From Eutypa lata (Eukaryota > Ascomycota > Sordariomycetes > Xylariales > Diatrypaceae): DNA of 64,000 nucleotides. Each line of letters opens with the position of its first letter. Position 1 is the first letter of the stretch. The notes below the pieces were generated by a model. It ran no database searches and was not told the DNA's origin. It worked only from the letters and a program-made list of their open reading frames with translations. Shown in pieces: positions 11,982 to 23,627 of the stretch. The translations under genes and the position numbers were made by a program. The stretch lies in the NCBI GenBank assembly GCA_022661535.1, contig JAKULF010000015.1:682001-746000 (forward strand), written 5' to 3'.

Positions 11982-12079
11982 AAAAGTTGTTTCAGGGTTT
12001 TGCTTTGTTTCAAGGTTTTGCAGCCCACTTCGCGAATGCGAAGTGGATAGGGCCTGCGGCACGCCCATAGGCCCACGGG
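11982..12079 (-). repeat. Right terminal inverted repeat of the MITE
   Basis: Inverted copy of 11460-11557, with the matching internal hairpin at 12026-12045. The next two bases are TA, the presumed target duplication. Confidence 0.93.
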
Positions 12080-12081
12080 TA

Positions 12082-13589
12082 ATCGATTACTAAAAAAATA
12101 AGTTGATGGGTATGAGTAGGGTGGATGGTAGTAGAGAAATGCACTCTTTTATATCTTTCACCCACGAAATGTCCCATTCTTCTCACGGCGACAGAACCAC
12201 GGAAGAGGAATACTTGAGGACAAAGAAAAGGCACTCTTCCTTTCGCCCGGCGGTGGATTCAGCGTGACATTTTCACCAGAGGCTTACCTCTAGGTTGGTG
12301 CTTGAAGGATTGATTACACCATGCTAAGCTATACATCATCTCGGATATATCGATGAGAGATCACCTCCCATGAAGTCCTTTGTCACCAACCGTGGTAGGG
12401 GTTGTACGAAGTAGAGTCAAACATCGTGTCTCTGCACTGTAGCCGGACGATCGGATTCCCTGGTATTTTTATGATCAACCTATTGGTCGGCAGTATCTTT
12501 TAGCCTCGGACGGTGGATATTGCCCAATGGAAAATCATCGACATCGTTCGTATCTGCAAGGAGGTTTGTGTGGATCCAACCACCCCCGATTGAACCACCC
12601 CAGAAAAAGCGCGCGGCTCAAGGCCAAACGACAGTCGTGAATATGAAGAGCGCCGGATATTGCTCTCGGCTCGCCAAACGACCTGCTGCGGAACCTAGAC
12701 TGACTATATCAGGGTTTCTTAGCATGTCATGAGATATTTCGTCACCATTGAGTACAACTCTAGCTCGTAACCAAGACTCACGGTGGTGAAGTGATGTTTT
12801 AGCCCAGGCGTGACAGCCCCTTCTAGCCCAATCCCGCAGCGCTATGAATATATCCTCTCCATGCCGAGAGAAAGATATTAGCTTAAGCTGTGGGATCAAA
12901 GAGTAACTTATACCGATGCCCGGTATGATGTTAAGACATAAATGCTCGGTTCCTACAGGAACCGCCCTTCTATGGTACTAAGTTAGGTCCAACCTCATAG
13001 TTTGCCTTGGACGTTCAATGATCAGGCCTAGTCGGGGCTACAGCCAGGTCAATCTGGGCCCCGTGCTGGTGCTCCTTGATAGGTTTCACACCGATATCTT
13101 TACGGTAATTCTGTGACTATTGTGTGGTCGAAGTACGACGCAATGGCAAAACCTGATGCGGTCGGGCTTCGCGACTACCTCAGGCACCGACTTCGACGCG
13201 AATTTCCTGTAGTGATTCCGTGATACATCCGTCATTTCAAAGTCAAAATGCCATGCCCCCGCATGTAAGTGAGCAGATGTCGAGTCTCCGAGTGGTCAGT
13301 TTCAACGATGGTGGCCTCGGAGGGTCACCTCGCGGCATACTAGTTCCATTACTGCAAGCATAGTCAACCTTGAAGCTGCGTGGTGGAGAGAAGGCTGGTG
13401 CGGACATAACTTAGAGTCGTTTTTTTTTATGTAGTAATTGGAGGATACCCTGAAAGTGGTAATCCCTTGCTCACGATCAAGTCCGGCAACGTCGGATCCA
13501 TGAGATCCCTGCTTTCGCTCTAGGTCTGGACAGAAAGATCGCCCCTATGATATTATGACTTGATGCAGTCCATCCCAGAGCCGCGTGCT
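12082..13589. other. 1.5-kb region without a supported gene
   Basis: No confident gene. A 93-codon minus-strand frame at 12618-12899 has protein-like composition but begins at TTG and has no recognisable family; it may be a decayed gene fragment. The right part is upstream sequence for the hydrolase at 13726. Confidence 0.5.
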
Positions 13590-13597
13590 TATAAAAA
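13590..13597 (+). promoter_or_regulatory. TATA box of the CocE-type hydrolase gene
   Basis: TATAAAAA lies about 130 nt before the ATG at 13726, followed by a pyrimidine-rich leader (13600-13720) typical of fungal promoters. Confidence 0.55.
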
Positions 13598-13725
13598 CCC
13601 CTTGAAGCATCCAAATTCCAAACGTTTTCATTGCCAGCCTCAGCACCTACCACAAATATCGATCATCTTCACTTCCGCACGATACTTGACCAATTTATTC
13701 TCTACCAACCTACATAACACCGAAA

Positions 13726-15581
13726 ATGGATACTACCCAGCGAATCAAGGCCGAGCACCCCGACCTCAATTTCGTCAAGCCCTTGCCTGTCGACATGCAT
13801 CCGCGGTACAAGCCCTTCGGAGTCGAGTTCCATCCTAACAAGGTCGTCACCCTCCTAAAGGGGCATGCAAAGGGGGAAGGAAGAAAACAGATACTTGTCG
13901 ACTGTGTCCTTGCTCGTGACACTCCCATTCCGTTGCGGGACAATCTCCATGTCTACGGCGACATCTTCCGACCAGTTTCTTCTGAGAAGACTGCAGTGCC
14001 CGCAATCATTTGTTGGAGCCCCTATGGAAAGACCAGTATCAATATCGACGGCACCTGGCATCGAACTGGAGTGCCGAAGGATTGGACGTCCGGATATGAG
14101 ACATTCGAGGGTCTTGACCCTGCAGAGTGGTGTCGACGAGGATACGCTATTGTGAATGTTGATGCCCGTGGAGCCCAGTTTTCTGAGGGGACCTACTTCT
14201 TCTGGGGAGACCAAGAGGCAGAAGACATCTACGATACGATCGACTTCCTGTCTAAGCAGCCATGGTGCAATGGATCTGTTGCTATGGCAGGGAACTCGTA
14301 CCTGGCTAAGGCACAGATAAACTACGCTTCGAGACAGTCACATCCTGCCTTGAAAGCATTGGCTCCTTGGGAAGGGTTCACTGATATCTACCGCCAGCTA
14401 TCCGCCGAGGTGGTATTCCAATGAACAACGTCTTCGCCGAAGCGTACCAGTGGGGCATAGCAGGCAACCACGAGGTTGAAGACATAGTGCGAATGATCAA
14501 GACTCACCCACTTTTCGACGATTATTGGGCTACCAAGTACGACGAAGTTTCGAATATTGACGTACCGCTCTATTTGATCTCGGGCTTCGGCAACCCGTTC
14601 CACGTGTACGGAACTATCGACACATTTCGCCGCGCGCGCTCATCGCGCAAGTGGCTGCGGGTGCATGCAACGTTCGAATGGTACGAGATTTACGAGAAGA
14701 ACTCGACCGATGACCTCCAGCGGTTTTTCGATCGCTATTGCAAGGGGCTTATGAACGGGTGGGAGCATGACACTTCGCCAGTGCGTTTGTCGCTTCACGG
14801 ATTTGGGACGATCCCGAATATCGTGGCCAGACCAGAAGCCGGATTCCCATTGCAACGCCAGGAGCTGCGCTCGTTCTATCTCGATTCGGAGAGCAAAACC
14901 CTTGGCCCATCAGTTGGGGCCATAGAATCTTCAACCTCGTACGATTCCCGCAGCCTGGAGTCGGTCGTTGTACGTCTTCCCATCCTAATAAATGCTAGTC
15001 CGGTTGATACATGTGACTAACCGTCTTTGCAGGATTTTACCGCGAAGTTTAGCGAGTACACCGAAGTTGCCGGCTATGCCAAAGTCCGTCTCTGGATGTC
15101 TTGCAATGAGAAGGATGATATGGATGTGGTGGTCCAACTTCGCAAAATCGACAGCTCCGGCAATCTTCTGGACTCGATCCACTTCCCTTGCCCGAAGCCC
15201 GTGGAGGAGGCGCCTGTTCAGGAGACCACCAAAATCTTTGGTCCCCAAGGTTTTCTGCGTGCTTCTGCCTCGGTTTCCCGCGATGATTCTCGATCCAGTT
15301 CTGATGGGCAAGAGGTATTCTACAAGCACGATCGGGAACAAAAGATTTCCCCTGGCACTATTGTCCCTCTGGATATCACTTTGTGGCCAATGGGAATGGT
15401 TTTTGCCCCCAATGAGGGGATTATGTTGCGTGTTTCTGGGCACTTTATAAGTGCGCCAGTGTCTACTCAATGGCGACAACGGGAGTCCGATATCGAAAAT
15501 GTTGGCTACCATCATATTCACACGGGCGGCAGGTATGATTCCAGCTTGACGCTGCCTATCGTGGCAGGAAGTAGGGCATAG
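13726..15581 (+). CDS. CocE/NonD-type alpha/beta hydrolase (X-Pro dipeptidyl-peptidase S15 fold), frameshifted
   Basis: The N-terminal frame runs from ATG 13726 into a stop at 14422-14424. The natural continuation is in the +2 frame, where a conserved RGGIPMNN segment sits directly after YRQLSA. One missing base near 14404-14406 explains the break; no plausible intron does. After 14969 a 63-nt intron (GTACGT to TGCAG) leads to the last exon, 15033-15581. If repaired, the protein would be about 597 aa. Features are WSPYGK, NVDARGAQFSEG, the nucleophile elbow GNSYLA and a C-terminal jelly-roll-like domain (DFTAKFSEYTEVAGYAKVRLWMS region). The family hydrolyses esters or amides, such as acyl esters or Pro-peptides; the substrate is unknown. 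Either a recent pseudogene or a sequencing error. It is followed in tandem by a Zn2Cys6 regulator, which may control it. Confidence 0.85.
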
Positions 15582-16059
15582 TCGATTGTATTAGTACATG
15601 ACATAGTTAGCATGAGATTATTCCTTGAAGACATGAGCATGCTATTTTTATGTATCGATTTCCTTTGCTGTCAGCCATCGGCTTGCTTGGGAGCATGGCT
15701 TGGGAATTAGCAACCTAGAAAGAAAATGTCACGTTAGCTACCCATCAAATCCAAATTGTTGGAGCTCATAAGTAGACACTACTACATGAGTAGCCTATAC
15801 TCCGTAACATTTATCTTATTAATTAATTTTATTAAATATTTCTTAAAAGTATGGGCCATTCGTTGCTCCGAACCAATCGGATGATCAAACTAACTGGTAA
15901 GTAACTGTCTTTGCGCCGATTGGTTTATCCCCGACTGCCCCGATAGATCCATCTATCGTTGAATCATTACGTGACTTTACACCTTTACTGTTTCCAACGG
16001 TTCACAGCACAGCCAATCTCTCTCATACCCAGCTTCTGATTCCAGCAAGTTTCTACAAC
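15582..16059. other. Intergenic between hydrolase and Zn2Cys6 regulator
   Basis: About 480 nt with no gene. It would hold the terminator of the hydrolase and the promoter of the regulator. An AT-rich patch lies at 15815-15850; no element can be assigned. Confidence 0.55.
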
Positions 16060-18825
16060 ATGACAGACAACCCAGATATGTTTGACTTACCCTCTGCAAG
16101 ACCTGAACGATCTCGCCCACCACCAAGTCGCCGCCGCGATAAACCAAAACTATCTTGTACCACATGTCGTCTTCGAAAGTTAGTCTCGACATCAAAAATC
16201 CCGTCTTAAATACCTACTGTGACTAATAAACTCTGTGGATAGATTGAAATGTGATCGTCGGAAACCCTGTTCTACTTGTATAGTAAGTGCTGCTAATAGG
16301 TACTCTTGATTCTCAAATAGGGGCTTACCCTTATTCAAAATGCGATAGAAAGGTGGCTCTGATTCCGAGCTCGCGTGTACATACCCTGAGGATACACTGT
16401 CATCTGCAACGTCAAAGTCTGCTAGCATTCGAAACCATCATGGTCGCGTTGCTCCTACACATCGTCAGCATGCAACAACGATTCAAGGCCCTGAGGTGCT
16501 TGGAGCATCAACCATCCCAGAAGCAAGTGATACCCATACTGCGCTTAGTGCACCACCACCGGTTGCAGGTAGCTTAACTTTGAACGAGTCCGGGACAGGG
16601 TATAGGGAACCCTTCCATTGGACCTCGGTGTTGAACGATATCCAGGAGTTAAACGAGCAACATGGGCCTGTCGTACATGATGAGGCTTGGAGGCCCGAAG
16701 AAACGGGCGAAACGCCATCTATCATTAGTCAGGCCATTCTTCTGCTGCATGGCTGCAGGAATATAACTAAAGAAGAACTATTGGGGGCTGTTCCCCCTCG
16801 GAATATGGCGGACCGTCTAGTTGCCCATTACTTTACTGCGCTGGAGTTTTCTCTCAGTACGTCTAGATTGCCCGCTGGAACAAAAAGCACAATCTAACAA
16901 TAGCTTAACAGGCATACTACATAGAGGCGAGTTCTTGAAACAGGTATGTGGGGGACTTGATCGATGGTAGGCTTCCCAGCTTTACTGAATGGCATACAGT
17001 ACAATAGGTTTTGGGAAGATCCGGCTGCAACTCCTGCCTCTTGGCTTGGGCTTCTATTCAGCTTGTTTTGTCTAGCTACACAACTTAAAAATTCCGAGAT
17101 TCGTATCTCGAATAAGTCTCAACCCGCTGTGCTCCCCTATAATACGACTACCCCTGCTTTGATCCAATGTTACCGGGAAAAGATTGTCCAGTCTCTAGTG
17201 CTTGCACAGTTCAGCAGAGGCGGGTCGTTCATCGTCGAGACTCTGATCCATTACTTGGTTGTCGAGCAGTTCTTGCGGCGGGATTCAGATCCTGGAATAT
17301 GGTTGTTGCTGGGAAATCTTGTCCAGATTGGTACGTTAGTAACATTGATTATTTCAAGCTTTCTTTTACCTAGTGTGTCCTGCGTCTTCTCCATCTATAG
17401 TAGAATCATAACTCGTGCCTTTCTTCTACCTTGGATACTAAAAATATCATCAGCAATGCGTATGGGATACCACCGCGAGGCGAGCCACTTCCGTAATATC
17501 TCTATATACGAGGGGGAGATGCGACGCCGCGTGTGGATGACCATCTACCAAATCGATTTGAATGTTTCCACCCAACTGGGAATGCCGCGAATTATCAAAG
17601 ATTCCACTACCGATACACTCGAACCTCGAAACCTGTCAGATAGCGACTTTGATGCGAACTCGACTGTTCTACCCCCCTCGCGATCGGATACAGACCCGAT
17701 GCCGATGCTGTTCTTGATCGCCAAGGCGAGGATCGTGTCGGCGTTCAGCATCGTGTCGGATCTTGTCACGAACCCGCGTCCATATTCGTACGCGCAGGTG
17801 CTGAAGATCGATACGACACTGAACGGAGCTCATGCAAACCTCCCAGAGCCTTGCAGGGTTCGGTCCTTGTCTCAATCAATTATGGATTCGCCCAATATTA
17901 TTTCCCTGGTCAGTACTGAGAATCTATATATGATCAACACTGTATAGAACACTCCACCCTTGAAGAATTAGCTCTATTCATATTTTCTTTTATCGTGTTA
18001 AATCCAATCCCTTTTATCCCACCAAATTACTAACCAGTATCGCTAAATGTGCATGTCCAACAGCGGATTTATATCCAGTTACTCTACCACAAAGCCCAGA
18101 TCATTCTCCACCAGCGTTACCTTGTGCCTTCCAGAGACCAAACCCAATATGCCTACTCTAGGAACACCGCGATAGAGGCAGCCCTGCAGATTCTGCGATA
18201 CCAGCACCTCGTAGACGAGGAGAGCAAGCCCGGGGGGCGGCTCGAGTCCATCAAGTGGAGCATGTCGTCGCTGATCAACCACGAGTTCCTGCTCGCCACC
18301 AGCGTGCTGTGCTTCTGCGCACAGCATAGGAGAAGAGAAATCGCGGAAGCCGGTGCCGAAGAGATTGCAGATCTCCTGGGAAAGACCCGGGCTATCTGGA
18401 TCCGCAGTGCTTCCATCTCGAAGGAAGCAAGCAGGGCTTCCGAAGCGCTGAAGACCGCGCTTAGGGGTTTGGTGGTAGGGTCCCCGGAGACGGCCGAGGA
18501 TCGTGGAGGGCCCACAGCCGCCCCCACGCCGAGCGTGTCGGCAGAGGTAAACGGTAATGCTACTTTTTCGATATGTCCAGGTAAGCGAAAGACTCCACGC
18601 GTGTGTGTAACCTCGAACATCTTAGGTAAGTATGTTCATCAGAGCAGCCCTAACTGACATCTTCTAGGTATAGATTACTTCTCTTTTGGCTTCCAGACGC
18701 CTTTCTCGTTCTTCAACCCGATGTTGGAGAGTAATACATCTCTGATGTCGATGGGGATCGATGATACGGATGCTTTCTTTGAAACTTCACCGGCTACTAC
18801 TGCCTTGGGCCCTAAATTCACGTGA
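16060..18825 (+). CDS. Zn2Cys6 fungal transcription factor
   Basis: An eight-exon model: 16060-16178, 16243-16282, 16349-16856, 16912-16943, 17000-17330, 17454-17908, 18064-18580 and 18668-18825; phases agree throughout and give 719 aa. The N-terminus carries the binuclear cluster: a basic lead-in (PPPSRRRDKPKLS), then CTTC, RLRKLKC, DRRKPC and STC, with a sixth Cys in LACTYPED. The spacing before that last Cys is 10 residues in this model, longer than the usual 6-8, so the 16283-16348 intron is the least certain. The middle has a fungal-specific regulatory domain (PF04082-like): ATPASWLGLLFSLFCLA, AMRMGYHRE, EMRRRVWMTIYQIDL and RIYIQLLYHKAQIILHQRYL. It should bind CGG-type DNA sites in the nucleus. 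The tandem position after the hydrolase gene suggests a local regulator, but this is inference. Confidence 0.83.
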
Positions 18826-19669
18826 GGCCTTTGGCAAGTATCGTGTTTCCCCTGGGTGTCTAGGGGAGACTAGAATTTTGCAATGGGCTGAAGAATGAGA
18901 AGCTTTCAAAGGGCTCGGCGACTCTTCGTTCTATGCTATGAGACTACTTGCGAATATAAACTAAAGTGTAAAAGAAATTTTTAATTTGTTTAATAATTTT
19001 CATTTACTTACTTTGATTGTAGCGTCAGTCTCTTGAATGTTGCTACAAAAAATAGACTTGCTGATTTATTTCAAGGTTCTGAACTAAAATCTAAGGGGTT
19101 ATTGTTTACATAGTATTCATTTTGAAATCTTAACCCGCCGCTAGACCGCCCATGCTATCCTTACTCAAACAATCTTTCGATCTAACCCTACTGATATTTA
19201 TCTGGGTGGCAAATATCTCATTGATTATATAGTAAATTTTCAGTAAGTAGTCATACCTAGGCATGCATCCAGGGAATAAAAAAGAGACATCAAATTAACG
19301 CTTCGTATCTCAAGTTCCGAAACCAGAAAAATGCTAAACTCCCAACCCTCCGAATGGCAAAAGGTCGAAAAAACATGAGATCTGCATCCTTGTCCGCTGC
19401 TGCATAACTCCCACCACCATACCAGGTATCAATGGACCGACCAGTCTATGAAGAAAGAAACCCCGAATTCCCATGCCAGCCATATCTAAGAAATAAACTC
19501 CTATCCGGACAGTAACAAAGTCCCAGCCGATGCTTGAACACCAGCCAAGTCCCGGGAGTCTGAACAGTACAAATACATAAACGCTACGAGGCGTGAGAAG
19601 AGAGAGAAAGACGAAGTCCGCTGATATATGTCCATCCGGGACAACATTATCAACTAACCAACGAATGAA
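18826..19669. other. Intergenic between convergent genes
   Basis: About 840 nt between the ends of a plus-strand and a minus-strand gene. AT-rich, no gene; presumably 3' UTRs and polyadenylation signals. Confidence 0.55.
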
Positions 19670-21887
19670 TCATTCTTCTTGCCCAGAATAGCGGAGAGCG
19701 AGGCGATCCACGAAATGACTGTGATGGATGCCACGGGGCCTTCCCTTAGAGAACTCTTTGATCGCTGCTTGAACATCATATCCGCAACGTTCAACTAAAT
19801 AACAAACAAGGAAGTAACCTGTGCGGTTGAATCCATAGTGGCAATGAACGCCTACTACGTACTCGTCACTCCATCCACTTTCGGTGGCAGCCCGCACTTT
19901 TTGGTCCTCTCGGATCTCATCTATGAGTTTGATGAAGTTGGCAACGTCCTATCTCGATATTAGCGCGGAGGAAAGCAAAATCATAGCCACCACACATAAT
20001 CTCCTTCATATAATAAACAAGTACGACATGGCAAGACCCCATTGGTGGGGGTTCCTTTTCGAGAAGTTTAGACATACCGTATCCGTTGGGGGAACCTTGG
20101 AAACTGTAGGAAGTTTGTGATATTTGATGCCGCTACCGAAATTTCTAGGGTCGTATACGGGATTATCATGACTAATATCAACTATGTCTTTGATGACCGT
20201 CCCCCTATAAAATAGTTAGCAAGGCAAGTAAGTTGGTTATCTACGTTAGTGTTCGCTTTACCATTTCTCAGTGAAAACCCGAGGAGTGTGCTCGTCGTCC
20301 ACTTCACGTAGTGTCTTCATTGCTCGGAAGATGCCACCTATCGGCTCAGACACTGGTTCAACCTTCTGCCACTTGACAAGATTCTTGACATCCCACTTTC
20401 CTTCGCGAGAAAGATATTGTAGCTGCCAGCCACTATCAAAAGAGCCATCAGTCGAGTTATGCACATGGATTCGATGTGGGCACTTACAGAGAAAAGCGTC
20501 CCGTAATCTGATCGTTCATGAAATCAGAAATCAGACCTGCTAGCGTGCGCACATACTTAGAGTATAGTACAGCATGTCCAGCCGGAAGCAAAATGGTCTT
20601 GACAACTTTGGCCGGATGTTTCGGCTGTGGCGGGGTCTTGTTTTGAGGAACCTCCATATCTCGGGGCGTCGTGGGGTTCTCAAATGAATCTTCAGAGCTA
20701 TCCAATCGATGCTGGTGCTCAAAATCTTCATTACTAATAGACTCTATTGAGGTAGGGAGATCTCGATTAGGTTTCCCTGTGTCCACGGGAGCAGCAGAGT
20801 CTGGTATGGGTGCACCGGTAGGTGTTTCATTACCAATGGCAGTGGCAGAGTCATTAGACTTAGGATGGCTTGACGATATCTTATCTCCATTCACGTGCAG
20901 AGGATTGAGAATGCGCTCGATTTTCTCGATCTCTTTTGGCCGCGTAACTTCGTCGTGCTTCCCACCCACAAGGTAGACAGGGAAGTTAAGGCCAGCCCAC
21001 ACCGGTTCACCGAATAAACCTCCTGACGGCTTCCCATTCGTATAGAGCGGTAGACTCCCCCATGCCATGCGTCGAAAAACTGGCGATCGACTCTGACTAT
21101 TAAACCGGTCTTGGAGCTGTCGAGTTTCAAGATCGGCACCGGGGCCGACATAGCGCTTGACGCTAACACTGTCCGGTCCACCCCATCTATCCCATGCGCG
21201 CCAAATATTGAATAGGAACTCCGGGATCCAAAGCAGCCTACGGAAGACTCTCACCTTTTCCTCAGATGGCGGTTCCGCTACTGGACATATCGCGATGAGT
21301 CCCATGACATGCGACGTCAGAGTACGATGTGTCGATCGCGGATTTGAAAGCCGAGCTGCGAGGACAGTCCCCATACTATGAGCGATAAACACTACGCCTT
21401 GATCTTTCACTCGGTACTCGTTAATAACAGTCTCTAGAAGGTCTAATAGGGCATCTGTGGTATAAGCGTCCCATATTGTCGGCGCAAAATGCGAAAGACC
21501 GCAACCAGGTAAATCGACAGCCAAACAGGAGGCGGAGTTAACTAGACTACCAAGAAGGGGGTGAAACTGGGAGATGGATCCTCCGAGGCCATGGACGAAA
21601 ACTAAAAGGGGCAAAGGAGCCGGGTCTTTGGGTAGTTCAGCTGCCTTCGGGTGGGGACGATAGAAGACTCGGATCCCCGGATACGTGATGCCTGACCGAC
21701 CAGCGGTATAAGACTTTACGGTGGAAAAGTCACGAAGAAGCTGAGGATCCGTGGCTGTGGCATCTTTCGACACAGTGCCATTCGAGGTGATGCGCTGACG
21801 GGCCATTCGATGGAGGCACCACGCGCCACCAACTGCGGACACCAGACCAACTTGAAGATATACGATACGTCTTGCTCTGGAATACAT
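19670..21887 (-). CDS. Alpha/beta-hydrolase fused to a capping-enzyme-like Cys-phosphatase
   Basis: Four exons (21887-20488, 20432-20262, 20204-20078, 19948-19670) encode 658 aa. The N-terminus has a hydrophobic segment (about residues 9-23), possibly a membrane anchor. The alpha/beta-hydrolase domain follows: HGLGG at 99-103, nucleophile Ser171 in AHSMG, probable Asp312 in GGKHDEV and His438 in PAGHAV. It is interrupted by a Ser/Pro-rich low-complexity insert of about residues 335-425. The C-terminal domain, about 520-658, has a dual-specificity phosphatase signature, H601-C602-x5-R608 in VHCHYGFNRTGY. The GFNRTG form resembles the RNA 5'-triphosphatase domain of metazoan and plant capping enzymes. 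A longer reading from 21953 would begin at TTG, so the ATG at 21887 is preferred. Substrates are unknown; a hydrolase plus phosphatase on one lipid or RNA-like substrate is speculation. Confidence 0.9.
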
Positions 21888-23627
21888 GGTGAGTGAGTCT
21901 CTTGTTTCATATCTAGTAATTAAAAGTGAAGCAATGGATGTAATAGCAGGCAATGCTCAAGAAGAAAGGGATTCAAATAGACACCTGTGGTCACGCTTAT
22001 ATGGGACAAGGACCATGAAAACCATAGAACCCATTCCCAATCCAAAAACCGACATCACAAAGAGCAAAAACATCGGACGAAGAAGGGACATCAAGGTAGT
22101 GAGCGCATGTAGCGTAGCATTGGCTGTACTTACCTGATAAAAAAAGATCTCACTTATGGGAAAGTGAAGTCGAGACGTGTAATAACTTTTAATTGATTAA
22201 GAGTCACCCAGTTATACCAGAAATCGAAAGTTACACTTAGGAGGTATGTAAGTAGGTAGATAAGAAATGTTAGGTAAATCGCGAAAGTCACCCAGAGTTG
22301 AGTCAATGTTTTGGGATTTATAAAATGTTAAAAACAGACATTCGATAACAAGTTGCCGTTGGAGAGGACTCGAGAGCTTCTTATCAACTGTTGAATGGGA
22401 ACTATTCATCCAAACAAAACGAAGATGTCGCTCGATTGCTGTACCCAATGCGAAACAGCCACCTGTATGAATTGTTTTCAAGGACGGTAATTATTCAGAA
22501 TCAGTAGGTAGTATGTAGGTAGGTAGTTCTTGTTCTTAAGATGACTGGATGCGGGCGCAAATACTCGTGCTGGTGCAGTAAAGAGTAAGATGGTGGTTAG
22601 GCATTGGATAAAATGAATACTTGGATCCAATTAATTAGTCGTTGGTATCACATAAACTGCAGCCTTATTAGCAGTGTATATGTTGAATTAGATGCCCAAC
22701 TATTAGTTAAGTGCTACGAATAATAAGAGTCACTGAAGGAAGATGTCATAGCGTGTTAAGACCATTAAATCACCATCCCTACCTACCTAGGGTACTCAAC
22801 GTGTGTTGTGGGGGTGCCGCTATTGGACTAGCATCTTATCGGCCGGTTGAAGAAGAAAAAAACGTTATTTCAGCCATAGTTCATGTAATAATGCAAGGCT
22901 GACCCGGCTTTAGAAGGAGACGGTACATGCATATACATAATGTCTAGTTAGTTACATGTAACTATCTAGCTATGACATACATACATGTGTGCATTGCATG
23001 GAACGAAAATAGGGCTTGTTTTTCAGCAATTTGTTGCATATATTTTAAATTACCTTCCTATATAAATTCATTGTAAGCAATATTTTAAGATGCTGACGAA
23101 TACCTATGTAGTGATGAGCTGTCACAAATTTGTTGCTTAGCCACATTGTCCCCTGAGAGATGCGACAAACTTTTTTGAGGGCCCTTGTCAGCAATTGCTA
23201 ACATGTGGTTAGGTAAGATAAGAATCCAGGTAGATATGTGAGGAGTACACATCGGAAATCTCTGCCGATCAGATTGTTAGTAGGCAAGCTTAATGACATA
23301 CACATGAGCGATCCTCTGTATCCCCAAGGACCTTTGAAACGCATCACTCAGTGGTTATACACTATTCATGATTCTTGTACGAAGTACCTAGGGATACATG
23401 CTTGAGCTATGCCGACAAAGCATCCTAATTTTGTAGTATCCCGAAAGGTAGCCGGGCATGAGGTGAAATCCCGGGTAAGCTAGCAACCGTAACTATGTAG
23501 CCCGTCACGATCAAGATCGGGGTTATGGAATTAACAACACATAATATGGGTAGTAGCCCTGGCCTCACGACGTGGCAGTTCATGGGTGGCAAGAATACCA
23601 GCTCTGAAACACACGGGTATTAACGAT
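21888..23627. other. 1.7-kb intergenic region
   Basis: Upstream of the hydrolase-phosphatase gene and downstream of the NDUFAF3-like gene. No gene is supported; it contains TAGGTAGGTAG-type motifs near 22510 and ATACATACAT near 22975. Confidence 0.55.

Larger units (their letters stand above)
11460..12079. mobile_element. 620-bp MITE with 98-bp terminal inverted repeats, TA target duplication
   Basis: The two ends are near-perfect inverted copies: the first 66 nt are identical and four mismatches fall in the next 32. They start CCCGTGGGCC at both ends. TA dinucleotides flank the element at 11458-11459 and 12080-12081, consistent with a Tc1/mariner-type target duplication. The interior (about 11558-11981) is extremely AT-rich and has no coding capacity, so the element is non-autonomous. 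Each terminal repeat contains its own small hairpin: CACTTCGC, a 4-nt loop, then GCGAAGTG. The high identity of the ends suggests a fairly recent insertion (inference). Confidence 0.93.

Noticed and set aside
12618..12899. 93-codon minus-strand frame with protein-like composition
   Set aside because: No ATG, no recognised family and no continuing exons; at most a gene relic.
21888..21953. N-terminal extension of the hydrolase-phosphatase
   Set aside because: Would require TTG as start codon; ATG at 21887 begins a normal basic-hydrophobic N-terminus.
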